This document shows, one piece after another, positions 1 through 8,432 of a stretch of 64,000 nucleotides of DNA (positions within the stretch are counted from its first letter, which is position 1; each line of letters opens with the position of its first letter). Position numbers and translations under genes: made by a program. The DNA is taken from positions 62,001 to 126,000 of the forward strand of contig NZ_JAIUIE010000010.1 of the NCBI RefSeq assembly GCF_020165495.1, read 5' to 3'. This stretch comes from Mesorhizobium sp. BR1-1-16. Its GTDB lineage: Bacteria > Pseudomonadota > Alphaproteobacteria > Rhizobiales > Kaistiaceae. The notes beneath the pieces are model-generated. The model did not search any database. It saw only the letters and a list, made by a program, of their open reading frames with translations, and was not told the origin of the DNA.

Positions 1-103
1 GCATTTGCCCGACGAGCGGGAAAATACTCACAAGAGGGCAGGGGCGGTCAACGAAATTCGATCTTGCGTTGCACAATGCGAGAGAGTTGAAGCGGTGCGG
101 CCG

Positions 104-1045
104 TCAGTCCGCGAGCAGCATCGCCGCCATGACTTCGTCCGTGACGAGGCCATTGACGAGGCGTCCGGTCAAGGCCGCGCCGATCGCCTGGCGCTTGCGT
201 GCGCCGGCGGCGATGCCGATCACCAGCCCGAGATCCCGGTCTGGCACCGGCGCCGAAGCGATCCGGTCATTGGTCCCGATATCGAGGATGCGGCCTTCGG
301 CATCAAATGCCCAACCGATGATTTCGCCGACGGCGCCGGACCGCTCCAGCAGTACCTGCTCGCCGCCGCTGAGGAAGCCATCGAGAACCATGGCTGAGTC
401 GCTCGCCATGTCGCCGATGCCGATGAAGGTGACCTCGGCGCGTTCGGCCAGGGCCAGGGTCGGCTTGATCATCGCCTGGGCATGCAGCGTTTCCCGCTCA
501 TGGCTCGACGAGGCGACGACGGGGAAGGGGAGCGGGAAGGTGGCGCCGCTGATCCGTCCGGCCAGCGAATAGATCACGCTGTGATGCGAGGTGCTGCCAT
601 CCGGCAGGATGCTGCCGGTCAGCGAGACGACGCGATGCTGCGGGCAGTCGATATGCAGCATCTGGTCAACCGAAGCCTGCAGCGAGCGCCCCGTTCCGAT
701 GGCCATCACGAGCGGGTCGGTTCGCGACAGCCAGCGCTCCATTTCCGCCGCCGCCGCGCGTGCGATGCCGCCGAGCGCTCCGGGCGCCGCCGGGTCGGCC
801 GGCACGATCTCGCAATGGCGAAGCTGGAAACGGTCGGTGAGGCGGCGCGCGAGTTCGAGGCAGGCGGCGATCGGGTGGTCGATGCGCACCTTGACGAGGC
901 CTTCGGCAACGGCAAGCGAGACGAGACGCTGCGCGGCCTGGCGGGAGACACCGAGCTTCTGGGCGATCTGATCCTGTGTGTTCTCGGCGACGTAGTAGAG
1001 CCACGCGGCCCGTGACGCGTCCTCGAGCCTCTCGGACGAAACCAT
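104..1045 (-). CDS. SorC/DeoR-type sugar-binding transcriptional regulator
   Basis: Predicted transcription regulator of about 313 residues. The N-terminal helix-turn-helix lies near residues 20-45 (TQDQIAQKLGVSRQAAQRLV), followed by the long SorC-type effector-binding domain, recognisable by its phosphosugar-isomerase-like segments such as VMAIGTGRSL, VVSLTGSI and TFIGIGDM. Family members sense a phosphorylated sugar or related metabolite and control a neighbouring catabolic operon. The start at 1045 is preferred because an AGGGG element precedes it and it places the HTH at the usual distance; a start at 1087 is also open. It lies downstream of, and on the same strand as, the amidase and amidotransferase genes, so it may act on region A. 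The effector cannot be read from sequence. Confidence 0.85.
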   Translation of the reverse strand: MVSSERLEDASRAAWLYYVAENTQDQIAQKLGVSRQAAQRLVSLAVAEGLVKVRIDHPIAACLELARRLTDRFQLRHCEIVPADPAAPGALGGIARAAAAEMERWLSRTDPLVMAIGTGRSLQASVDQMLHIDCPQHRVVSLTGSILPDGSTSHHSVIYSLAGRISGATFPLPFPVVASSSHERETLHAQAMIKPTLALAERAEVTFIGIGDMASDSAMVLDGFLSGGEQVLLERSGAVGEIIGWAFDAEGRILDIGTNDRIASAPVPDRDLGLVIGIAAGARKRQAIGAALTGRLVNGLVTDEVMAAMLLAD

Positions 1046-1169
1046 GGTCGATCGACCCCTGCTCAATTGGCTCGGCGCCAATGCCATGCCTTCCGCTGCC
1101 GGCCCCTGCGGAAAGCCGCGGCAGGCTAGCGGTGCGGACCGGCGAAATCCATGGTCGATTGAAAGTCGT

Positions 1170-2051
1170 TCAATACCAGCCGGGCTTCAGCCCGCTGCCG
1201 AGCATCTCGTCATAGACGTCGCGTCGGCGGTCGCGCATGACCTGGTTGAAATCGTTCCAGTTCCGCTTCCGCCGCGCATCGGCGAGATTGACGGTTGCGA
1301 CCAGGATTTCCTCGCCGTCAGGGCTTGCAGGTCCGGCGACCGGCCATCCCGTCTGGCCGACGATGAGGCTCTGCCCGATGAAGGGCTGGCCGCGCTCCGT
1401 TCCGACCCGGTCGGCGCAGACAACAAAGACCGAGTTCGAATGCGCCGCGCCCATGACGATGATGTTGGCCATCGCCTCGCGTTTCGGGTCCTGACCGGGG
1501 ATCGGCACCCAGTTGGTCGGCACGCAGACGATTTCAGCGCCCTGGAGTGCCGCGAGGCGGAAGCTCTCCGGGAACCAGCAATCATAGCAGATGTGGCAGC
1601 CGATCCGGCCGAAAGGCGTATCGAAGACCGGAAAGCCGAGATTGCCCGGCGCGAAATACAGCGCCTCGTCGCCCCACAGATGCACCTTGCGATAGCGCCC
1701 GATCAGCCCGTCCGGTCCGACGATGACGGCTGAATTGTAGAGGAGAGCGCCGTCGCGTTCCGTGATGCCGGCGACGATGACGAGGCCGAGCCGGCGGGCG
1801 ACATCCAGCCAGGCGCGGGTCGAGGGTCCGTCCGGAATGGTCTCGGCCAGCCCCTGCGCCTCGGTCCGGTTCTCGAACACATAGCCGGTGTTGCACAGTT
1901 CCGGCAGAACGACGAGACGCGCCCCTTTGGCAGCCGCTTCCTCGATCAACGCCACCGAGCGCGCAACATTGCGCTCGACCGCTCCGATCAGCGGCTCCAT
2001 CTGGATCGATGCGACCGTCAGCGGCGCTTCCTTGACGCGAGTGGCGGGCAT
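1170..2051 (-). CDS. Carbon-nitrogen hydrolase (nitrilase superfamily amidase)
   Basis: Cytoplasmic amidohydrolase of 293 residues with the complete nitrilase-superfamily catalytic triad: Glu51 in VVLPELCNTG, Lys122 in RYRKVHLWG and Cys155 in ICYDCWFPE. Length and motif spacing fit the N-carbamoylputrescine amidase / N-carbamoyl amino acid amidohydrolase / omega-amidase branches, which cleave a C-N amide or carbamoyl bond through a thioester. The gene follows the DUF1355 gene by 27 bp on the same strand, so the two are probably co-transcribed. With the M20 carbamoylase-type enzyme on the opposite strand it suggests stepwise hydrolysis of a ureido or amide compound. The substrate is inferred only at the level of bond type. 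Confidence 0.85.
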   Translation of the reverse strand: MPATRVKEAPLTVASIQMEPLIGAVERNVARSVALIEEAAAKGARLVVLPELCNTGYVFENRTEAQGLAETIPDGPSTRAWLDVARRLGLVIVAGITERDGALLYNSAVIVGPDGLIGRYRKVHLWGDEALYFAPGNLGFPVFDTPFGRIGCHICYDCWFPESFRLAALQGAEIVCVPTNWVPIPGQDPKREAMANIIVMGAAHSNSVFVVCADRVGTERGQPFIGQSLIVGQTGWPVAGPASPDGEEILVATVNLADARRKRNWNDFNQVMRDRRRDVYDEMLGSGLKPGWY

Positions 2052-2078
2052 CGTCCGGGCTCCCTTGGTGCTGCGATC

Positions 2079-2849
2079 TCAGGTCCGGGCGACCGCCCAG
2101 GTGATCATCTGCTCGAACAGGCGGCCATAGCCTTCCCAGGCGACGAATTCCGGCGGCAGCCAATGCGGGCCGACATCGGAGGTCCACACGACCGTGCGGC
2201 CCTCGCCATGGCGCCGCGTCGCCAGCAGCGGCAGTGCGCCATATTCCGTGGAAACGGTGGCGAGGATCTCGGCGTCCGGCTTGACCATCACCTCGTTGAA
2301 GCCAAGCAGCGGCGGCCATTCGCCACCGAGGCCCGCAAGGATCGGATGCGCGGCATCGCCGGTGACGACAGGTGTGAAGCCCTCGGGAACCTCGACGCGG
2401 TCGTCATAGGGATGGCAGGTGACAGGCAGCGTCGCCTCGACCGCGGTGCCGCGATAGCGCGCGGCACCGTTGATGCCCTGGAAGCTGTAATAGCCGCCGA
2501 GCATGAGCAGCGCGCCGCCCTTGGCAACCCAGTCGCGGAGCGCGATGAGACGGTTCGGCGTCCGCTTCGAATTGAGCCAGGTGTCGGGATGCAGCAACAG
2601 CGTGTTGGCGCCAATATCGGAGAGGATCACCGCGTCATAGGCGTCCAGCGCCTCGACCGTCTGCGGGAAGTCGCGCTGCGCCTCATGCGAGGGCATGAAC
2701 GTAACCTCGAACCCGCGTTCGCGCAGAAGGGCGAGCAGCGGGTCGGCGCCGGTATGATACGTCACCGAGTTGAACTGGTCGAAGCCCTTGAAATGTGTTG
2801 CGGACGAGACCCAGGATTCGCCCGCCAGAAGAACCTTCAACCCCGTCAT
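2079..2849 (-). CDS. Glutamine amidotransferase-like protein (DUF1355 family)
   Basis: Protein of about 256 residues with the class I glutamine-amidotransferase-like (flavodoxin-like) fold: KVLLAGESW at the N terminus, DAYDAVILSDIG in the middle, GGALLMLGGYYSFQG and a C-terminal VWTSDVGPHW segment. Proteins of this family are usually annotated only as cytoplasmic or amidotransferase-like; no enzymatic role is established. I do not see the nucleophilic Cys elbow of true amidotransferases at the glycine-rich LGGYYSF turn. The start at 2849 has a GAGGAAAC ribosome site 5-8 bases upstream. A perfect 13-bp dyad, the likely operator of the XRE-cupin regulator, lies about 55 bp upstream, so this gene and the amidase behind it are probably under that regulator. 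Confidence 0.75.
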   Translation of the reverse strand: MTGLKVLLAGESWVSSATHFKGFDQFNSVTYHTGADPLLALLRERGFEVTFMPSHEAQRDFPQTVEALDAYDAVILSDIGANTLLLHPDTWLNSKRTPNRLIALRDWVAKGGALLMLGGYYSFQGINGAARYRGTAVEATLPVTCHPYDDRVEVPEGFTPVVTGDAAHPILAGLGGEWPPLLGFNEVMVKPDAEILATVSTEYGALPLLATRRHGEGRTVVWTSDVGPHWLPPEFVAWEGYGRLFEQMITWAVART

Positions 2850-2903
2850 GACCCGTTTCCTCATCTGTTGCAGCGCAAGACGTCCGGAATTGCGCAATGA
2901 ATG

Positions 2904-2916
2904 TCAAGAGACTTGA
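2904..2916. promoter_or_regulatory. Candidate XRE-cupin operator, copy 1
   Basis: Perfect palindrome TCAAG-AGA-CTTGA, 55-67 bp before the amidotransferase-like start and just after the XRE-cupin stop. On the minus strand it reads TTCAAGTCTCTTGA, identical over 14 bases to the dyad at 3618. A duplicated long dyad bracketing a regulator gene is the usual arrangement of its own operators; binding itself is inferred. Confidence 0.6.
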
Positions 2917-2923
2917 ATAATCG

Positions 2924-3541
2924 CTAGAAAGTTGGCGGCGTGTTGACCCAGAAGATGCTCGCGCGCTCGGTTCCGACATTGCGATAGTGATGCGGCAGCT
3001 CCGATTCGAAAACGAAGCTGTCGCCGGGCTTCAGGTGAAAGCTGCGATCACCGACGCTGAGCTCCACCTCGCCGCAAATGACATAGCCGACCTCCTCCCC
3101 CACATGGCGGATCGGCCCGGCGCTGGCGCCGCCTTCGTCGACATGGTGGATATTGCACTGGAGCAGATGCCCCGACGAATAGGGAATGACGCGCTCCAGC
3201 GTGATCCCGTCGCCCTGGCGCAGCGGATCCAGGGCGATCAGCGGCCGCGCGCCGGCTCGGAAGATGATGCCTTCCTCGCCGTCCACCTCCTCGAACATCC
3301 AGCCGATATTGGTTTCCAGCACCTGGACAAGCCGATGCAGCATCGGCAGCGACGGTGATGCCTTGCCGTTCTCGATCTTCGAGAGAAGGCTCTCGGAACA
3401 GCCGGCCGCGTCGGCAACGTCCTTGAGCGTCATGCCACGGATCTGCCGCGCCAGCTTCACGCGCATGCCGAGCCGCATCTCCGCCGTGAGAGCTAGTTCG
3501 TCCGCGACCTTCGCCCGCTTCGCCATCGTCATTCCAATCAA
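2924..3541 (-). CDS. XRE-family regulator with C-terminal cupin domain
   Basis: Regulator of about 205 residues. Residues 27-82 form an XRE/lambda-repressor HTH (TLKDVADAAGCSESLLSKIE), and residues about 120-200 form a small cupin barrel (HVGEEVGYVICGEVELSVG; LKPGDSFVFESELPHHYRN) that in this family binds a small effector. Such regulators typically control amino acid, polyamine or amide catabolism. Starts at Met1, Met4 or Met6 are all possible; Met6 (MAKRAK) is a plausible alternative. The gene sits between the minus-strand amidotransferase/amidase pair and the divergent plus-strand carbamoylase/transport operon, with the same dyad on both sides, so it is the best candidate regulator of both units and of itself. 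Confidence 0.88.
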   Translation of the reverse strand: MIGMTMAKRAKVADELALTAEMRLGMRVKLARQIRGMTLKDVADAAGCSESLLSKIENGKASPSLPMLHRLVQVLETNIGWMFEEVDGEEGIIFRAGARPLIALDPLRQGDGITLERVIPYSSGHLLQCNIHHVDEGGASAGPIRHVGEEVGYVICGEVELSVGDRSFHLKPGDSFVFESELPHHYRNVGTERASIFWVNTPPTF

Positions 3542-3617
3542 TTCCGCCGGTCCGCGCCCGGGATCGGAAGCACATCATCCACCGCTGGCCGCGCTTGCGC
3601 AACCGCATTGACATCAG

Positions 3618-3632
3618 TTCAAGTCTCTTGAA
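3618..3632. promoter_or_regulatory. Candidate XRE-cupin operator, copy 2
   Basis: Perfect 15-bp palindrome TTCAAG-TCT-CTTGAA in the divergent region between the XRE-cupin gene (start 3541) and the M20 hydrolase gene (start 3750). It shares 14 identical bases with the dyad at 2904-2916. The position, 77 bp and 118 bp from the two starts, fits control of both directions. Confidence 0.62.
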
Positions 3633-3749
3633 TGATGTTGTGAACTTCGAGCCTCGCCGAAACGGACGAGCGCGACGGTAGCAGGGGGCCTGGGCAATGT
3701 CGCCCGTTTCAAACCGCTTTCAGATCATCGTCGGCGCAGGTTTCGCGCC

Positions 3750-5036
3750 TTGAGCCCCGCTCGGGTCGATGGCGCACGGCTTCTGTCGCGGCTCGATGCC
3801 TTCGCAGCGATCGGGGGTCTTGCCAATGGCGGTGTCGATCGCCCCGCCTTCTCGCTGGCGGATCGGCAGGCGCGCCGTCTGATCGCGGATCTCGCGCTGG
3901 CACGCGGCTTTTCGGTCGCGCAGGACAGCGTCGCCAATCTGTTCATCCGACGCGGTGCCGATATGGGGCCGCCGCTGCTGATCGGCAGCCATCTCGATAG
4001 CCAGCCGACGGGCGGACGCTTCGATGGTGCGCTCGGGACGCTCACTGCGTTTGAAGTGCTGGAAGCACTGGAGGACGCCGGCGTCGAGACGGAAACGCCC
4101 GTCGAACTGGTGGTCTGGTCCAATGAGGAGGGAAGCCGCTTCGCACCGGGCGCCATGGGATCGCAGGCCTTTGCTGCTGGTGTGATGCCTTCAGGCGAGA
4201 AGCGCGGCGTCGATGGAGCGGAGCTTCTCGTTGCCATCGCCGAGACGCGCGCAGCCCTTGCTGGAACGGCGGATCGGCCCCTTGGCTTTCCGATCGCCGG
4301 TTACCTCGAACTGCATATCGAACAGGGGCCGATCCTCGAACGCGCGGGCATTCCCATCGGCGCCGTCGAGGGTATCCAGGGCACCACCTGGCTCGCCGTT
4401 ACGATGACCGGCGAGAGCAGCCATGCCGGCACCACGCCGCTCGATGCGCGCCGCGACGCCGCGGCAGCCCTCATCGCCGCGCTCGCCCGGCTTCAGGACA
4501 CCATCATGCCAAGCGATGCGGCCGCGCGTTTCACGGCCGGCCGCCTCGTTTCGCGGCCGGATTCGATCAACGTAGTCGCACAGCGGGCGTCCTGCACGCT
4601 GGACATGCGTCATCCGAAGGCCGACCGGCTCGCCGCGATGCAAGCGGAGGTCCGTGCGGTGCTCTCGGAAGCCGCCGCCACTCATGGCTGCAGCCTCGAC
4701 ATCGAAGTGCTCCTTGACGTGCCACCGGCTGCTTTCGACGCCGGGATGGTCGCCGCGGTCGAGGTCGCGGCTGAGCAGCTGAGGCTGCCGTCGCGCCGCA
4801 TGGTCTCAGGCGCTTTTCATGATGCGCTGTCGATGGCCGCGATCGCGCCGAGCGCGATGATCTTCGTGCCGTGCCGCGGCGGCATCAGTCACAATGAGCG
4901 GGAATTCGTCGAACCGGACCATGTCGTGGCCGGCGCGGGGGTCCTGCTGGGTGCAACAATCGAAGCGGCGCGCCGACTGGCCCAAAGAGGTCCGGCGGGC
5001 GCCGAGCTGAACCAGAGGAAGAGGATCGGAACATGA
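3750..5036 (+). CDS. M20-family carbamoylase/hydantoinase-type Zn amidohydrolase
   Basis: Metallohydrolase of about 428 residues in the allantoate amidohydrolase / N-carbamoyl-L-amino acid hydrolase branch of peptidase family M20. Zinc ligands are visible in GSHLDSQPTGGRFDGALG (His, Asp), in WSNEEGSRF (Glu) and in ELHIEQGP (His). SHAGTTPLDARRDA is the typical dimerisation-domain region. These enzymes release ammonia and CO2 or a carboxylate from ureido and amide substrates. The start is a TTG at 3750, where homologues begin; no better ATG lies in frame. It overlaps the next gene by 4 bp (ATGA), so hydrolase and ABC importer are one operon. The exact substrate is unknown. Confidence 0.85.
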   Translation: MSPARVDGARLLSRLDAFAAIGGLANGGVDRPAFSLADRQARRLIADLALARGFSVAQDSVANLFIRRGADMGPPLLIGSHLDSQPTGGRFDGALGTLTAFEVLEALEDAGVETETPVELVVWSNEEGSRFAPGAMGSQAFAAGVMPSGEKRGVDGAELLVAIAETRAALAGTADRPLGFPIAGYLELHIEQGPILERAGIPIGAVEGIQGTTWLAVTMTGESSHAGTTPLDARRDAAAALIAALARLQDTIMPSDAAARFTAGRLVSRPDSINVVAQRASCTLDMRHPKADRLAAMQAEVRAVLSEAAATHGCSLDIEVLLDVPPAAFDAGMVAAVEVAAEQLRLPSRRMVSGAFHDALSMAAIAPSAMIFVPCRGGISHNEREFVEPDHVVAGAGVLLGATIEAARRLAQRGPAGAELNQRKRIGT

Positions 5037-6028
5037 GCATGAAGCTGACGAGACGTGCGGTGCTGGGTAGCCTTGCCGTTGCCACTGCGCTGATGGGCGC
5101 TCCGCTGCCCGGTAATGCCGCCGAACTGACGAAGCTGACCTTCGTTCAGGAATGGCCGACGCCGGACGGCTTCTGGATTCCGTGGATCCTCGGTTCCAAG
5201 AAGGGTTTCTATGCCGAAGAGGGTCTCGAACTCGAGATCGTCGTGCCGCCGACCGTTGCCGACACGATGAAATTCCTCGGCACGGGCCGTGCGCAGGTGG
5301 CCTTCACCACCGTCATGGACGTGATCTTCGCGCGCGGCGAGCAGGCGCCGGTGACCGCCATTGCCCGTTACGGGCGGGGCAACAACTGGGGTATCATCAG
5401 CCCCGAAGGCAAGCCGCTGACGGTCGCCGACCTCAAGGGCAAGCGCATCGGCATCTACAATGATGCCTGGACCAAGGCGCAGCTCGGCATGATGCTGGCC
5501 GACGCCAAGCTGACGCTCGACGATGTCGAGATGGTCGCAGCTGCCGACGATACCGTGCCCCTGCTGCTCCAGAACCGCGTCGACGCGATCACCGGCATCA
5601 CCAATGCCGAGGGCACCGAGATGATGACGGCTGGCAACCAGAAGGCTGCCTTCCTGCCGGCAACAGAGCATGGCGTGCCGAACACGCCCATCTTCATGCT
5701 CGCCGGCAACGACGACTGGCTGAAGGCGCACCCGGATCAGGCCAAGGCCTTCCTGCGCGCCACCGAGAAGAGCATCCGCTATGCGGCTGAGCATCCGGCC
5801 GAGGGCGTTGCTGCCTTCCACGAACTCTATGCCAAGGCCTTCGACGAGAAGTTCATCACGCAGCAATGGACCGACACGATCCCGCTGTTCGGTGCGCTGG
5901 GCGAGGACCTGATGGTCAATAACGAGGCCGACTGGACCGCGCTTCTGGCCGCGCTGACCAAGTTCGGTGTCGTCAAGGAGGTCGCGGCGCCCTCGACCTA
6001 TTTTACGAACGCCTATCTCGCCAAGTAG
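5033..6028 (+). CDS. NMT1/THI5-type ABC substrate-binding protein
   Basis: Periplasmic binding protein of 331 residues from the NMT1/SsuA-like superfamily, which serves importers for pyrimidines (thiamine precursors), alkanesulfonates, taurine, nitrate and ureido compounds. The N terminus carries a twin-arginine-like export signal (LTRRAVLGSLAVATALMG) ending near NAAEL. The mature start (KLTFVQEWPTPDGFWIPW) and GSKKGFYAEEGLELEIV are typical. The gene overlaps the M20 hydrolase gene and is followed by an M24 gene and the matching ATPase and permease, giving a complete importer. The ligand is probably the N-containing substrate of the hydrolases; this is inferred. Confidence 0.88.
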   Translation: MSMKLTRRAVLGSLAVATALMGAPLPGNAAELTKLTFVQEWPTPDGFWIPWILGSKKGFYAEEGLELEIVVPPTVADTMKFLGTGRAQVAFTTVMDVIFARGEQAPVTAIARYGRGNNWGIISPEGKPLTVADLKGKRIGIYNDAWTKAQLGMMLADAKLTLDDVEMVAAADDTVPLLLQNRVDAITGITNAEGTEMMTAGNQKAAFLPATEHGVPNTPIFMLAGNDDWLKAHPDQAKAFLRATEKSIRYAAEHPAEGVAAFHELYAKAFDEKFITQQWTDTIPLFGALGEDLMVNNEADWTALLAALTKFGVVKEVAAPSTYFTNAYLAK

Positions 6029-6066
6029 TCGGCGCACACAAGAACAAGAATCAAGGGAGTCAGTCG

Positions 6067-6783
6067 ATGTCCGGACCCGTCGCCGTCAAACGCATCACAC
6101 CTGCCTGGAGCTACAAGCCGGGTCCGGATGTCTCCGACACGCCTCCGCCCGGACTTGTTCGGGCGCAGGCCCTCGCAAGGCAGGCTTGCGCCGTTGGGCT
6201 CGCCGCGCTGGAGCCGGGAATGACCGAACAGGACATCGACCTGGTCGTCAGCGACTTTCTCGCCCGCAACGGGATCGAGCATGTCTGGACGATCACCGTG
6301 GTGGGGCTCGGCGAGAACGCTAAGGTCTGCTTCCCCACCAACGGCCCCGGCGCCATGAAGGCGGCGGAGCGCGACGTGCTGATGCTCGACGTTCATCCGA
6401 TCACGCCGGATGGCTCCTGGGGCGATTGCACGCGTTGCCGCGTTCTCGGTGATTATCCCGAGGCGAGGACGGCGCTTGCCGATCTTGAGCGCATCCATGC
6501 CAAGACGCTCGATTCTTGCCGGCCCGGCATGCCGGCCAAGGAACTATTCGGCTTCTGTCACGAGTTGCTGGTCGCCGACGGTTTCGTGCTGCTCGATCTC
6601 CTCGGCAATATCGGCCATTCGCTGACGGCGGGCGCCGCCTATCTTCACAACTTCATCGATGCCGGTAATGACGCACCGATGTGGGGCGCCTGGGCGATCG
6701 AGCCGTTTGCGTCGCGGGACGATATCGCCGTCAAGGTCGAGGATCTCGTCTGGTTCGGCCGCGACACGTGCACGGTCATTTGA
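6067..6783 (+). CDS. M24-family (Xaa-Pro aminopeptidase-like) metallohydrolase
   Basis: Single-domain pita-bread-fold protein of 238 residues. The five metal ligands of family M24 can be traced: two Asp in MLDVHPITPDGSWGDCTR, His in LLGNIGHSL, Glu in WAIEPF and Glu in VKVEDLVWF. It is therefore probably an active dinuclear-metal hydrolase. The N-terminal creatinase-like domain of longer members is absent. Members in solute-transport operons are usually of unknown substrate; some act on C-N bonds of small molecules rather than peptides. It lies 38 bp after the binding-protein gene and 17 bp before the ATPase gene, inside the operon. Confidence 0.8.
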   Translation: MSGPVAVKRITPAWSYKPGPDVSDTPPPGLVRAQALARQACAVGLAALEPGMTEQDIDLVVSDFLARNGIEHVWTITVVGLGENAKVCFPTNGPGAMKAAERDVLMLDVHPITPDGSWGDCTRCRVLGDYPEARTALADLERIHAKTLDSCRPGMPAKELFGFCHELLVADGFVLLDLLGNIGHSLTAGAAYLHNFIDAGNDAPMWGAWAIEPFASRDDIAVKVEDLVWFGRDTCTVI

Positions 6784-6800
6784 AGGTCCAGCCCGATACG

Positions 6801-7586
6801 ATGACCGACGCCGCCCCGCCCAAGCTCGCCCTCCATGCCGTCACGCAGCGCTTCGGCGAGACGTTGGCGCTTTCTCCGACTGACCTTTCCGTCCGCGCCG
6901 GCGAATTCGTCTCGGTCGTCGGCCCGTCGGGCTGCGGCAAGAGCACGATGTTCAACATTATCGCCGGCGTGCTGCAGCCGACAGGCGGGCGCGTGCTCAT
7001 CGATGGCCGCGACGTGACGGGGAGGGCCGGCGAGGTCGGCTACATGCTGCAGAAGGACCTGCTGCTGCCTTGGCGCACCGTGCTGGACAACATCGTGCTC
7101 GGCGCGCTGCTGAAGGGCAAGGCCGGGCCGAAGGAGCGGGCCGAGGGCGTGGCGCTTGCCCGCCGCTACGGGCTCGGCGACTTCATCAATCACTACCCCT
7201 CGGCGCTCTCGGGTGGCATGCGCCAGCGCGCGGCGCTGATGCGCACGCTCGCCATGCACCGCGACGTGCTGCTGCTCGACGAGCCCTTCGGCGCGCTCGA
7301 CTCGCAGACCCGCTTCGCGATGCAGCAATGGCTGCTCAGCGTCTGGGAACGCGAACGGCGCACCATCGTCTTCGTCACGCATGACATCGACGAGGCGGTG
7401 TTCCTCTCTGACCGCGTCGTCGTCATGTCGCCGCGGCCCGGCCGCATCCGCGAGGTGATCGAGGTTCCGATCCCGCGCCCGCGCCCGGTCTCGGCGCTGA
7501 CCAGCCCGGTCTTCAGCACGATCAAGCAGCGGATCATCGACCTGATCTACGAAAACAGCCCCGCTCTGGAGCTTGCGCATGTCTGA
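6801..7586 (+). CDS. ABC importer ATPase (nitrate/taurine/thiamine-precursor type)
   Basis: Cytoplasmic ATP-binding subunit of about 261 residues. Walker A is GPSGCGKST, the Q-loop region is YMLQKDLLLPW, the ABC signature is LSGGMRQRA, Walker B with D-loop is LLLLDEPFGALD, and the switch His is in FVTHDIDEA. These are the features of the SsuB/TauB/NrtD/ThiZ group. The ATG at 6801 is chosen because it follows the M24 stop by 17 bp and fits family length. It overlaps the permease gene by 8 bp. Together with the binding protein at 5033 and the permease it forms one complete importer. Confidence 0.92.
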   Translation: MTDAAPPKLALHAVTQRFGETLALSPTDLSVRAGEFVSVVGPSGCGKSTMFNIIAGVLQPTGGRVLIDGRDVTGRAGEVGYMLQKDLLLPWRTVLDNIVLGALLKGKAGPKERAEGVALARRYGLGDFINHYPSALSGGMRQRAALMRTLAMHRDVLLLDEPFGALDSQTRFAMQQWLLSVWERERRTIVFVTHDIDEAVFLSDRVVVMSPRPGRIREVIEVPIPRPRPVSALTSPVFSTIKQRIIDLIYENSPALELAHV

Positions 7587-8382
7587 ACGCTACGCGCTGC
7601 TGCTGAAGTTACTATATCCCGTGGTCGCCCTGGTTCTGGTGATCGCCGGCTGGGCGCTCGCGGTCGATGCCTTCGAGATCCCGCGCTATGTCATGCCCTC
7701 GCCGATGGATGTCGCAAACCACATCGCCGACGACTGGCCGGCGCTGGTGAAGGGGTTCGGCCAGACCTTCATGGAGTTCCTGCTCGGGTTTCTCGCCGGA
7801 GCGATCGCCGGTTTCGTATTCGCCGTCCTGATGGACGCCTCGCGGCCAGTTCGCGGCATTCTCTATCCGGTCCTGATCACTAGCCAGGCGATCCCGATCG
7901 TCGCCATCTCCGCGGCGCTGACGATCTGGCTCGGCTTCGGCCTCGCGCCGAAGCTCGTGATCGTGGCGCTGGTCGTGTTCTTCCCGGTCGTCGTCAATGT
8001 TCTCGATGGCCTCGCCTCGGTCGACAAGGACATCCTCAATCTTGTCCGCTCGATGGGCGCCTCGCGCTTCAGCATCTTCCGCCATGTGAAGCTGCCCGCG
8101 ACCTATACGCCGCTGTTCTCGGCGCTGAAGCTGTCCGCGACCTTCTCGGTCACCGGCGCCGTCATTGCCGAATGGACCGCCTCGACCAGCGGCGGCATCG
8201 GCGCCTATCTGCTGCAGGCCAATTCCCGCCTGAATACCGCCGGAACCTTTGCGGCGATCGTCTTCCTCGCATTGCTCGGCCTTGTCAGCTTCCTGCTCGT
8301 CATCGCCGCCGAATATTGGCTGACGCCCTGGCGCTCCGGCTCGAAGGCGCGCCGCTGGTCGTCCAGCTACTGGAAGGACTGA
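7579..8382 (+). CDS. ABC importer permease (NMT1-type system)
   Basis: Integral membrane permease of about 267 residues with roughly six membrane segments, beginning LLKLLYPVVALVLVIAGWAL. The cytoplasmic coupling (EAA) loop is readable near residues 155-180 (NLVRSMGASRFSIFRHVKLP). This is the SsuC/TauC/ThiX type. The ATG at 7579 lies within the end of the ATPase gene. The gene ends 50 bp before the convergent sulfatase gene, with a strong hairpin in between. It is the last gene of the plus-strand region A operon. Confidence 0.92.
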   Translation: MSERYALLLKLLYPVVALVLVIAGWALAVDAFEIPRYVMPSPMDVANHIADDWPALVKGFGQTFMEFLLGFLAGAIAGFVFAVLMDASRPVRGILYPVLITSQAIPIVAISAALTIWLGFGLAPKLVIVALVVFFPVVVNVLDGLASVDKDILNLVRSMGASRFSIFRHVKLPATYTPLFSALKLSATFSVTGAVIAEWTASTSGGIGAYLLQANSRLNTAGTFAAIVFLALLGLVSFLLVIAAEYWLTPWRSGSKARRWSSSYWKD

Positions 8383-8408
8383 AGCCGGGCGCAGTGAAGC
8401 GCCCGGCT
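8383..8408. terminator. Bidirectional hairpin terminator
   Basis: Perfect 10-bp stem AGCCGGGCGC / GCGCCCGGCT with the six-base loop AGTGAA, placed between the convergent permease and sulfatase genes. Only a short, weak T-rich tail follows (TATTCT), so termination on either strand is likely but not of the strongest kind. Confidence 0.7.
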
Positions 8409-8432
8409 ATTCTAGAGCCGACTGGGTTCCGC

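Noticed and set aside
1-103. Possible gene fragment at the left edge
   Set aside because: Frames here are short shadows with no recognisable motif; the segment is simply downstream of the SorC gene.
3697-3753. 18-codon leader frame whose stop overlaps the TTG start of the M20 gene
   Set aside because: No ribosome site and no attenuator-like codon pattern; overlap of TGA with TTG is likely chance.
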